From: Acidobacteriota bacterium | GTDB taxonomy: Bacteria; Acidobacteriota; Terriglobia; Acidiferrales; UBA7541 | Assembly: GCA_003224075.1 (NCBI GenBank) | Contig: QHYF01000121.1 | Span: forward strand, 1-6,975 | DNA length: 6,975 nt | Reading direction: 5' to 3' | Shown: positions 1-5,163 of the stretch, one piece after another | How positions within the stretch are numbered: the first letter of the stretch is position 1 | Layout: every line of letters starts with the position of its first letter | Position numbers and translations under genes: made by a program | Notes under the pieces: generated by a model | Database searches by the model: none | What the model saw: only the letters and a program-made list of their open reading frames with translations | Told to the model about the DNA's origin: nothing

Positions 1-89
1 AGGTGGAATGCTGGGGTCGTTCCCCGGCGTGACGTTAGCGGGTGTTTTGCCTGTTTCGCGAGACCATCAAAGTAAATCTCGTTCCACCA

Positions 90-254
90 CTATTTGCTCT
101 TTTCCCGAAGGTCCCTGATTTTTTCGCGAACAGCATCAAGGTTAGCCTGTGCAATACCTGCTTGGGCGGTCTTCCCGCGCCGTTTTGCCCGTCCGAAGTC
201 TGCTTTGTACGTCTTCTCCCGTTGCAAGAGCTTTTCCAGTTCCGTGTCCTTCAT
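90..254 (-). CDS. Small basic coiled-coil-like protein, 54 aa
   Basis: A 54-codon frame begins MKDTELEKLLQREK and ends in REKSK. I do not recognise the family. It is rich in Lys, Arg, Glu and Gln, has no cysteine and no hydrophobic segment, and its heptad-like spacing of Leu/Ile/Val near both ends suggests a helical or coiled-coil soluble protein. The start is supported by AGGAG at 263-267, eight bases before the ATG. It lies 57 bp downstream of the antidote-protein gene on the same strand with no obvious terminator between, so the two may be co-transcribed. It does not resemble a RelE/HigB toxin. The stop is TAG, and the same frame stays open for another 29 codons to the window edge, which could be chance. 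The ribosome binding site and position make it a plausible gene; the function is unknown. Confidence 0.55.
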   Translation of the reverse strand: MKDTELEKLLQREKTYKADFGRAKRRGKTAQAGIAQANLDAVREKIRDLREKSK

Positions 255-311
255 CGGTGACTCTCCTAACGCCTCAGCGTAGCAAAAAGTGCACTTCCCT
301 GCTTTCTGGCT

Positions 312-611
312 TCAGCCCGCTTCGACGGTCAGCCGCAAACCGATGGCTTTGGTGACCGCGACCAGTGTGGACAGCCGCGGATTGCCGCGAACCGACAAGG
401 CCCTGTAAAGACTCTCCCGCTCGATGCCTGCAGCTTTGGCGACTTTGGCGATTCCCCGCGCCCGCGCGAGATGGCGCAATGCAAGCAAAAGAACCCGGGG
501 TTCATCCTCGTCTTTCAACGCCGCTCTAAGATACTCGGCGGCAAAGCCCGGGTCCTTCCGGAGCCGCCGAATGATGGCCTCGTCATGGGAGACACTGGTC
601 TTACGTTTCAT
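312..611 (-). CDS. Solitary HI1420/HigA-like addiction-module antidote protein
   Basis: This 99-residue protein matches the pattern of the putative addiction-module antidote family (HI1420-like, Xre/Cro-type helix-turn-helix). It has an acidic helix around FAAEYLRAALKDEDEP (residues 23-38), then LARARGIAKVAKAAGI, ERESLYRALS, GNPRLSTLVAVTKAIGL and a final LTVEAG. The LARARG...VAKAAGIERESLYRALS part is the HTH (about 48-73) that binds the operon's own operator. In characterised members the toxin gene (HigB/RelE-like) lies immediately upstream. Here only 72 bp separate its ATG from the aroF stop, and the gene downstream is a 54-residue unrelated ORF, so no partner is visible. AAAGGA at 622-627 is a modest ribosome binding site ten bases before the ATG. 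A near-perfect 18-bp palindrome lies just upstream and could be the autoregulatory operator. It may act as an orphan antitoxin or a recruited regulator. Confidence 0.85.
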   Translation of the reverse strand: MKRKTSVSHDEAIIRRLRKDPGFAAEYLRAALKDEDEPRVLLLALRHLARARGIAKVAKAAGIERESLYRALSVRGNPRLSTLVAVTKAIGLRLTVEAG

Positions 612-626
612 GAGGTTCCGGTCCTT

Positions 627-644
627 TGTAACTTATAAATTACA
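627..644. promoter_or_regulatory. Candidate autoregulatory operator of the antidote gene
   Basis: TGTAACTTATAAATTACA is an 18-bp inverted repeat in which eight of nine base pairs match. It lies 15 bp upstream of the antidote-protein ATG, between aroF and that gene, and on the minus strand it includes TATAAG, a possible -10. HTH antidotes of this family repress their own promoter, so an operator overlapping the -10 fits. The symmetry is seen directly; binding is inferred. Confidence 0.4.
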
Positions 645-683
645 GCGCCGCAAGTAGCGATGGCTGTCCGTGTTCCTAGTTTC

Positions 684-1733
684 TCAAAGACCCGCTGCTG
701 CAGCTAAGGCTTGTGTCTTTCTCGATTCGTTCCAGAGCCGAACGTACGGCTCCAAATCCTTCATCATTTTCTGGAATTGCGCGAGGTCCAGGGACTGCGC
801 GCCGTCGCTGATGGCTTTTTCCGGCGCGGGATGCACTTCCACGATCAAGCCATCGGCGCCAATCGCCACGCCTGCGCGCGACAGGGCCGGCACCAGGCTG
901 CGCCTCCCGGTCGCGTGGCTCGGATCCAAAATCACCGGCAGGTGCGTCAATTCATTCAGTGCCGGAATCGCCGTGATGTCGCAGGTGTTGCGCGTCACCG
1001 TTTCGAACGTTCGAATTCCCCGCTCGCAAAGCAATACTTCGGAATTCCCGTGCGCCGTGATGTATTCCGCGGACATCAGCAGCTCTTTCACCGTGCTGCT
1101 CAGCCCGCGCTTCAGCAGCACCGGCCGTCCGCATTTTCCCAGCGCCTTCAGCAGCATGAAGTTCTGCATGTTTCGCGCGCCCACTTGCATCACATCCGCG
1201 TATTTCGCCACCAAATCAACGTCGCGGTCGCTCATCACTTCCGTGATGATCGCCAGCCCCGTCGCCTTCTTCGCCTTCTGCAGCAGCTTCAATCCTTCTT
1301 CTTCCATGCCCTGAAAATCGTACGGCGAAGTGCGCGGCTTGAACGCGCCGCCGCGCAGCATTTTCGCGCCCGCTTTCGCAACTCCCTCCGCCGCCTGCAT
1401 GATCTGCTTTTCCGACTCCACCGAGCACGGCCCGGCCATCACCACAAACTCGTCCCCGCCAATCTCCGTCCCGTTCACGCGAATCCGCGTTTTCTCTTTT
1501 CGGAATTCCCTGCTCACAAATTTGTACGGCGCGGAGATTCGAACGACTTTCTCCACCTGCGGCAGCGCCTCTACCGATTCCATGCACGCCGTCACATCGC
1601 CCACCCCTACCACGCCGATCACCACGCGCTCCTCCCCTTCGATGGAGTGCACCTTGTACCCGAAATGCTCCACTTGCTTTCGAACGTCGTCAATCTCTTC
1701 CCGCGTCGCGTGCAGCTTCATCGAAATAATCAT
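684..1733 (-). CDS. aroF: 3-deoxy-7-phosphoheptulonate (DAHP) synthase, type I-beta
   Basis: This 349-residue enzyme condenses phosphoenolpyruvate with erythrose 4-phosphate, the first committed step of the shikimate pathway to Phe, Tyr and Trp. It is cytosolic. Residues 1-70 form the N-terminal ferredoxin-like (FXD) domain found in Thermotoga-type enzymes, where it mediates feedback inhibition. The TIM-barrel follows, with AGPCSVES (100-107), RGGAFKPRTSPY (127-138), GARNMQN (185-191), KRG (208-210), ERGIRTFE (237-244), DPSHATG (270-276) and EVHP (299-302). The expected metal ligands are present: C103, H273, E299 and D310. The start at 1733 is preferred over the internal ATG at codon 5 because AAAGGG (1741-1746) lies seven bases upstream. 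A leader peptide and terminator just upstream imply transcription attenuation. Length and motifs are complete, so the gene is expected to be functional. Confidence 0.96.
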   Translation of the reverse strand: MIISMKLHATREEIDDVRKQVEHFGYKVHSIEGEERVVIGVVGVGDVTACMESVEALPQVEKVVRISAPYKFVSREFRKEKTRIRVNGTEIGGDEFVVMAGPCSVESEKQIMQAAEGVAKAGAKMLRGGAFKPRTSPYDFQGMEEEGLKLLQKAKKATGLAIITEVMSDRDVDLVAKYADVMQVGARNMQNFMLLKALGKCGRPVLLKRGLSSTVKELLMSAEYITAHGNSEVLLCERGIRTFETVTRNTCDITAIPALNELTHLPVILDPSHATGRRSLVPALSRAGVAIGADGLIVEVHPAPEKAISDGAQSLDLAQFQKMMKDLEPYVRLWNESRKTQALAAAAGL

Positions 1734-1786
1734 GGTTTGACCCTTTCAGTTTCAGTTTCCTTTTGCCCCTCTAGAAAAACTTCTCC

Positions 1787-1818
1787 AAAATAAAAAAGCC
1801 CACTCGCTGCGAGTGGGC
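1787..1818 (-). terminator. Attenuator terminator in the aroF leader
   Basis: On the minus strand GCCCACTCG (1818-1810), a three-base loop and CGAGTGGGC (1806-1798) form a perfect 9-bp stem, followed at once by six T, one A and four T. This is a canonical intrinsic terminator. It sits about 50 bp upstream of the aroF start and downstream of an aromatic-rich leader ORF. It therefore most likely acts as the terminator (3:4) of an attenuator rather than as the end of the CAP gene transcript. Confidence 0.85.
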
Positions 1819-1852
1819 CGAATCTCTCTTTTCCTTGCTTTGCTTACAGAAT

Positions 1853-1909
1853 CGCCCCTCGCCACCTAGTTGGGTGGAACCCAAAATCGAAACCAATACG
1901 AGTAGGCGC
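1853..1909 (-). promoter_or_regulatory. Attenuator segments 1 and 2 (anti-terminator region)
   Basis: Segment 1 is GCGCCTACTCG (minus, 1909-1899), inside the leader ORF over the Tyr codons. Segment 2 is GCGAGGGGCG (minus, 1862-1853), starting three bases after the leader stop codon. Segment 2 can pair with segment 1 (CTCG/CGAG plus CGCC/GGCG around a small internal loop). Alternatively it pairs with the 5' arm of the terminator, GCCCACTCGC (1818-1809), as nine base pairs with one bulged A. That 2:3 pairing excludes the terminator. A ribosome stalled on Tyr/Trp/Phe codons would cover segment 1 and free segment 2. A ribosome at the stop codon would cover segment 2 and allow termination. Complementarity is seen; the mechanism is inferred from the trp/phe paradigm. 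Confidence 0.75.
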
Positions 1910-1919
1910 TAAAAACCAT
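1866..1919 (-). CDS. Aromatic leader peptide for aroF attenuation (17 aa)
   Basis: The short ORF reads MVFSAYSYWFRFWVPPN and stops with TAG. Seven of 17 residues are aromatic (F3, Y6, Y8, W9, F10, F12, W13), including all three end products of the shikimate route. It lies directly upstream of the anti-terminator and terminator stems and of a DAHP synthase gene. No Shine-Dalgarno is well placed: the nearest, AGGAGG at 1938-1943, is too far upstream. A possible promoter would place transcription start exactly on the A of the ATG, which would make the peptide leaderless. The same frame continues upstream without a stop, so a longer in-frame start is formally possible, but the compact aromatic cluster and position argue for this ATG. 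The product is likely made only as a sensor and then degraded. Confidence 0.82.
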   Translation of the reverse strand: MVFSAYSYWFRFWVPPN

Positions 1920-1925
1920 GCGCAG

Positions 1926-1954
1926 AGTGTATTTCGCCTCCTGCCTGGATGCAA
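1926..1954 (-). promoter_or_regulatory. Possible promoter of the aroF leader transcript
   Basis: On the minus strand TTGCAT (1954-1949), a 17-bp spacer and TACACT (1931-1926) form a moderate sigma-70-like promoter. The -10 matches four of six consensus positions and the -35 only the TTG. With standard geometry +1 falls at 1919, the A of the leader-peptide ATG. Confidence 0.35.
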
Positions 1955-2002
1955 CAATTTCTTTCAGGCACCCCGGCAACGCCGCCAAATTCCATTCGGG
2001 CT

Positions 2003-2782
2003 TCAGAAAAAAAGAACCGCAATGCGATATCGCGCGAAACCGGCGGCTCCGCCGGCGCGGCACGCTCCCACCGCTGCTTTGTTGCTCGCCCGGTTTCGAA
2101 TCTTCCGCTCAACTTCTTCCGAAAATTTGCCCAGGTCGGGCGTTTCGAACCGGATCATGGACCTGGCCCCCGTGCCCGCAAGCCCTGCTTCTTTTTCGCA
2201 GGTTTTCCGAGCATCCGCGCTCGCCCCGGCCGCCCGTACTCCCATCCGGCCGAGCAACGAGGCCACTTTCTGTTCCTGCTGCTCCAAACTCAAAATCGCG
2301 ACCGCTTGCGAAAAGTCCTGGACGGCGAACAGGCCTCCCGTCCCTCGCACCGCTGCGATGCCCACGGAAGTGAGCCGCGGGTCCAGGATGTTCTTTCGGT
2401 GGCCGGGAGAATCCATCCAACCGGCATGAATGGTTTGGGGATTCGAACCGATGGCAATGTTCTCCGCGATGGCGCCGAACCGCGCGCCAGCTTCGGCCAA
2501 GCGCTCCTCCAGCTTCGGTTCGCTGGGGAGTTGGTGTTCGAGCATATTCAGATTGACCATGCGCAGCGCGTGCTGGCGGGCGGCTTTGAAGAGCGCGTTA
2601 TCCCACTGAAGTTCGGGAAGGCCTTGCGCCGTGCGCTCGCGGTTCAGGGCTTGGAAAAGCTGCCGCTCCGAATCGTTCCTCTGCAACTGAGCGCTGGAGC
2701 TTGAAGCAAAAAACAAAAAAAACGCGGCCAGAAAAATTTTCACATTGTTTATGGCGGCAGCGAGAAACGTGAAATTTCTCAT
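2003..2782 (-). CDS. Secreted CAP/SCP-domain protein with C-terminal extension
   Basis: This 259-residue protein has a signal peptide: a hydrophobic stretch over residues 15-27 and likely cleavage near SSSA-Q around residue 31. Residues about 40-165 form a CAP (SCP/PR-1, YkwD-like) domain with ALNRERTAQGLPELQWD, EH83, the AENIA motif (E107), and GWMDSPGHRKNIL (H127), then VGIA and FAVQDFS. H83, E107 and H127 are the usual cavity residues. Bacterial CAP proteins are exported; some are linked to the cell wall or envelope stress, and a precise activity is rarely known. Residues 166-259 are a second region with two cysteines (C195, C241) and an ending RYRIAVLFF, possibly a disulfide-linked domain. 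The ATG follows the anti-sigma stop by 11 bp with no clear ribosome binding site, so translational coupling is likely. A GTG at codon 14 would also leave a good signal peptide. Confidence 0.88.
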   Translation of the reverse strand: MRNFTFLAAAINNVKIFLAAFFLFFASSSSAQLQRNDSERQLFQALNRERTAQGLPELQWDNALFKAARQHALRMVNLNMLEHQLPSEPKLEERLAEAGARFGAIAENIAIGSNPQTIHAGWMDSPGHRKNILDPRLTSVGIAAVRGTGGLFAVQDFSQAVAILSLEQQEQKVASLLGRMGVRAAGASADARKTCEKEAGLAGTGARSMIRFETPDLGKFSEEVERKIRNRASNKAAVGACRAGGAAGFARYRIAVLFF

Positions 2783-2793
2783 GCCACGAGCGA

Positions 2794-3516
2794 TTAGCCG
2801 CGGACGCGGACGGCGCTGAAGCTGAGAACCACATGGCCCCCGGCAGTGGGACGCCCGAAGCTGAGCATCGGGCTGAAGCGCGAGAAGAGCAGCATCTGAT
2901 CCAGCTGGCGCCGGAGTTCCGGACTGCTCGGGCCGGAGATAATCTGGTAGTCGGTCATGTGGCCCTGGGCGTCCACGGTGACGTCAAGCAGCAGGCCATG
3001 GGGCAGCGAAAGTTCGAGGTCGTGCTGTTCCGGGGCCCAGGATTGCGGATAGTCGGAGATAGAAACGAGCTCGGCCGGGCGCATCAGGTTGATGGGCACA
3101 TCGTTCTGCACGGCGCGCACGGTGATTCCCGGCACGATCATCTGGAAGACCAGCACGAAAACGAGAATAGCGGAAAAGAAACCGCCGGTGGCCGGAACGG
3201 TCAGTGGGCGGAAAACATTGTCGAGCAGAATTTCCGCGCGATCCTTCATGCGGCGCACGCGGCTTGGCCAATCCTGCGACTGCTGCGCCTGAGCGGCGGC
3301 GACCTTGATGCGAATGGCAAGATCCGCGGGCGGAACATTCTTCGGCACACGCGAGAGCAACACCGCCAGCTTGCGGAATTTCTCGAGCTCCGCGCGGCAG
3401 CCGTTGCAACTTTCCAGATGTTCGCGAACCGCGATGCGTTCTTTGACGCGAGCCGCGCCCGTCAGAGCATCATCGAGATATCCCGCCAAATTTTTTCGTA
3501 CCGTTGTGCACTTCAT
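2794..3516 (-). CDS. Membrane-anchored zinc-finger anti-sigma factor with TonB-C-like periplasmic domain
   Basis: This 240-residue protein has an N-terminal ZAS-type anti-sigma zinc finger, with C3 and the H33-x3-C37-x2-C40 signature (REHLESCNGC). It binds and holds the sigma factor at the membrane. One transmembrane helix spans about 112-130 (GFFSAILVFVLVFQMIV). The periplasmic part ends in a domain (about 173-240) with LLLDVTVDAQGHMTDY, ISGPSSPELRRQLDQML, FSRFSPM and VVLSFSAVRVRG, the pattern of TonB/TolA C-terminal folds, which may sense the envelope or bind partners. The ATG overlaps the sigma-factor stop as ATGA, and GAGGG lies six bases upstream. The arrangement is typical of an ECF sigma/anti-sigma pair. 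The signal and the release route (proteolysis or conformational change) cannot be read from the sequence. Confidence 0.9.
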   Translation of the reverse strand: MKCTTVRKNLAGYLDDALTGAARVKERIAVREHLESCNGCRAELEKFRKLAVLLSRVPKNVPPADLAIRIKVAAAQAQQSQDWPSRVRRMKDRAEILLDNVFRPLTVPATGGFFSAILVFVLVFQMIVPGITVRAVQNDVPINLMRPAELVSISDYPQSWAPEQHDLELSLPHGLLLDVTVDAQGHMTDYQIISGPSSPELRRQLDQMLLFSRFSPMLSFGRPTAGGHVVLSFSAVRVRG

Positions 3517-4310
3517 GGGAGACCCTCGCCCGCGGAACTGGCCCGCGGGGACTTACTCTGCGGCGAAACGATGACCCGGCGCGCCGCCGAAAAGGCATCA
3601 CCGAACGGCGACGGCTGCGGCTCGGCGACGGAACCGTGCGAAGCCGTGGACGCGTGGCCGCTCTGAAGATGCCGCCCGTTGAGGAGCGGCTCGAGAATTT
3701 CCTTCAGCGCCCGGCGCCCGCGGAGAATCCGCGATTTCACCGTGCCCACGCTGCAGTCCAGAACTTCCGCGACTTCCTCATAACTAAGCCCTTCGAGGTC
3801 GCGCAAAATCACCGCGGTGCGAAATACATCCGGAACGTGCTGCAAAGCCCCTTGCACAGCGGCTTGAATTTCCAGGGCGGCAAGCTGCTCGAAAGGCGTC
3901 GCGCCGAGATCCTGGACCTCAATATGAGCCCGCCCCTCTTGAGGCTCGGCATCGATCGAAACATTCTTCTGCAAATGCCGCTTGAACCAGCGCTTGTGAT
4001 TCAGCGCTTCGCGAATGGCGATGCGATAGAGCCACGTCTTCAACGAGCTTCCCCGGCGGAAATTCCGTATGCCGCGAAAAGCCTTCAAGAAAACTTCCTG
4101 AGCGCCGTCCGCTGCGTCGGAAGTGTCGCCGAGCATGCCGAGGATCAGGTTATAGACCGGCCCGTGATAATGCGTGACGAGCCAGTCGAAGGCCGTCTCC
4201 GAGCCTGCTTGCAGCTCGTGAACGAGTTCGGCTTCGTCGCGGCCCCAAGAAAGGGCGCTAGCCCAATCGGACACTGCCGGCCTTTCCGACCCGATTTTTG
4301 TCAGCATCAC
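3513..4310 (-). CDS. ECF-family RNA polymerase sigma factor
   Basis: This is an alternative sigma factor of the RpoE/ECF type. Sigma region 2 spans about 29-108, with ETAFDWLVTHYHGPVYNL, DAADGAQEVFLKAFRGIRNFR and LKTWLYRIAIREALNHKR. Region 4 spans about 151-205, with LQHVPDVFRTAVILRDLEGLSYEEVA and the recognition helix around CSVGTVKSRILRGRRALKE. The linker is about 40 residues. After residue 210 comes an unusual tail of about 55 residues rich in Ser, Pro, His and Ala that ECF factors usually lack. The start at 4310 is a GTG followed at once by ATG; an in-frame TAA two codons earlier limits the choice to these two. No good ribosome binding site is visible. It heads an operon with its anti-sigma factor (4-bp overlap) and a secreted CAP protein. 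Autoregulation is likely but only weakly supported. Confidence 0.93.
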   Translation of the reverse strand: MMLTKIGSERPAVSDWASALSWGRDEAELVHELQAGSETAFDWLVTHYHGPVYNLILGMLGDTSDAADGAQEVFLKAFRGIRNFRRGSSLKTWLYRIAIREALNHKRWFKRHLQKNVSIDAEPQEGRAHIEVQDLGATPFEQLAALEIQAAVQGALQHVPDVFRTAVILRDLEGLSYEEVAEVLDCSVGTVKSRILRGRRALKEILEPLLNGRHLQSGHASTASHGSVAEPQPSPFGDAFSAARRVIVSPQSKSPRASSAGEGLP

Positions 4311-4397
4311 TGCTTAGATGCTGATTCGGGCCACCCTGCGTTTCCGTCCACCTTAGAACGCCCTTACTTTAGAACGATGGACCCAGGCACGACTTGC

Positions 4398-4425
4398 GAC
4401 GGGGGAACAGCCTCGCACAGTTCCC
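4398..4425 (-). promoter_or_regulatory. Possible ECF-type promoter for the sigma operon
   Basis: On the minus strand GGGAAC (4425-4420) and CGTC (4401-4398) are 18 bases apart, the spacing and words of many ECF-sigma promoters (GGAAC / CGTC-like). It would give an untranslated leader of about 80 nt before the sigma gene. GGGAAC also pairs with a downstream GTTCCC, so it may instead be a hairpin. The match is short and could be chance. Confidence 0.3.
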
Positions 4426-4430
4426 GTTGA

Positions 4431-4590
4431 CCGCTTCGCGGTCACGAGAAACCATATCCGCTTTGCGGTCGCCAGAAACCACGTCCGCTTTGCGGTCGCC
4501 AGAAACCACGTCCGCTTTGCGGTCGCCAGAAACCACGTCCGCTTTGCGGTCGCCAGAAACCACGTCCGCTTTGCGGTCGCCAGAAAACGT
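4431..4590. repeat. 27-bp tandem repeat, about six copies
   Basis: Units start at 4431, 4458, 4485, 4512, 4539 and 4566. Units 2-5 are identical; unit 1 is diverged (four or more changes) and unit 6 lacks two bases. Each holds a small inverted repeat, CCGC-TTT-GCGG (ACCGC-TTC-GCGGT in unit 1). The period is a multiple of three, so several frames stay open on both strands with nine-residue repeats, but no start or ribosome binding site supports translation. It lies upstream of the sigma operon and looks like an intergenic VNTR. Confidence 0.95.
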
Positions 4591-4609
4591 CCGCTCCCTA
4601 ATCTTAGAC

Positions 4610-4775
4610 ACCGGGAGGAGCGGAGTTGTTTCCCGTATAGCCAACGCTTGTGCCTGGCTATGGCCAATTGTGGCACCAAGAGTGGACCACCGCAATGGGA
4701 CCGATGGATAACCGGGTTTCGCGGCTCGCCACTGCAGTCATGCCCCATACCCGCACACCACCTCCCGGTATTTTT
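4610..4775 (+). ncRNA. Possible structured RNA (about 165 nt), 6S-like in outline
   Basis: ACCGGGAGG (4610-4618) is perfectly complementary to CCTCCCGGT (4761-4769), closing a 160-nt stretch, and the 3' arm is followed by A and five T (4771-4775), as in an intrinsic terminator. Just inside, GCGG (4620-4623) can pair with CCGC (4751-4754). Further in, ATAGCCA (4637-4643) pairs perfectly with TGGCTAT (4655-4661) across an 11-base loop. TAATCT (4599-4604) could be a -10 placing +1 at about 4611, exactly at the closing stem, but no -35 is convincing. An RNA of this size whose ends pair is reminiscent of 6S RNA. I cannot confirm conserved 6S sequence, and the inverted repeat could be accidental. 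Confidence 0.3.
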
Positions 4776-4798
4776 GTCAAAGACTGTGGAATTGTTTG

Positions 4799-4863
4799 AA
4801 AATAAAAGAGTTAAGTCCTTGGCGAGTGCAAAAGGGTTCGGAAGAATATCAAAACAAAAGAGT
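4799..4863 (+). repeat. Direct repeat AAAAYAAAAGAGT upstream of the antitoxin-like gene
   Basis: AAAATAAAAGAGT (4799-4811) recurs as AAAACAAAAGAGT (4851-4863), 52 bp apart with one difference. The first copy continues as TAAGTCCTT, which resembles on the opposite strand the element near 6421-6438. It lies in the otherwise featureless A-rich spacer between the possible RNA and the promoter of the gene at 4942. Function is unknown. Confidence 0.6.
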
Positions 4864-4901
4864 AGGGGGGATCGAAGGTCGGCCCGCGAGTATGGGCAGC
4901 A

Positions 4902-4910
4902 TGGTAGAAT
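4902..4910 (+). promoter_or_regulatory. Extended -10 promoter of the antitoxin-like gene
   Basis: TGGTAGAAT carries a TGn extension and a TAGAAT -10 (five of six consensus bases). The start site would be about 4917, followed by AAAGG at 4931-4935 and the ATG at 4942. There is no clear -35. The same nonamer recurs at 5316-5324. Confidence 0.4.
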
Positions 4911-4941
4911 GACATTTGAAGGGTTCATCGAAAGGCGCGAA

Positions 4942-5163
4942 ATGTCCAATGTATTGATCAACAAGGCGCGGGAGCTGAAACCGCAGACACGCGCTGCGGT
5001 CGAGGCAGAATTGGGCCGTTCCCTTAAGGATGATGAAGATGTAAGCATCATGGCATTCTCCGCCCATGAGGCGCCAGAAGGCGAGGCCCGCGTCCGAGCC
5101 GGCCAAAACCTGGAATCCTATTTCAAGAGAATTGATAAGCAGGCGGCGAAGGTGTCCGACTAG
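4942..5163 (+). CDS. Small antitoxin-like protein, truncated (74 aa)
   Basis: The frame starts MSNVLINKARELKPQTR and has the core AAVEAELGRSLKDDEDVSI followed by ESYFKRIDKQAAKVSD. I recognise this as the pattern of small Acidobacteria-type proteins (an acidic LLGR-x-L-x-x-DE-x-V motif) often encoded just before PIN-domain toxins and presumed to be their antitoxins; that link is from memory. Full members continue after VSD(E) with a helix ending in VRPGY. Here a TAG follows VSD directly, and the missing tail is found at 5775-5852. AAAGG at 4931-4935 lies six bases before this ATG. An in-frame ATG at 4909 is possible but lacks a ribosome binding site and overlaps the -10. The product lacks the C-terminal segment that in such antitoxins usually contacts the toxin, so it may be inactive. 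No toxin gene follows. Confidence 0.6.
   Translation: MSNVLINKARELKPQTRAAVEAELGRSLKDDEDVSIMAFSAHEAPEGEARVRAGQNLESYFKRIDKQAAKVSD

Noticed and set aside
1..89. In-frame continuation after the TAG of the 54-residue ORF (possible readthrough)
   Set aside because: Twenty-nine open codons are easily explained by chance, and no start codon or recoding signal is seen.
711..1793. Long plus-strand open frames of up to 360 codons
   Set aside because: They lie opposite the complete DAHP synthase gene; the His/Arg-rich composition is the antisense shadow of a GC-biased gene, and no family pattern or ribosome binding site is seen.
1938..1943. AGGAGG as the ribosome binding site of the aroF leader peptide
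   Set aside because: It is 18 bases from the ATG, too far for normal initiation, and falls in the spacer of the candidate promoter.
4353..5051. Minus-strand 232-codon frame and plus-strand 105-codon frame with nine-residue repeats
   Set aside because: They are created by the 27-bp tandem repeat, whose length is a multiple of three. No start signals or recognisable domain are present, and the flanking residues look random.
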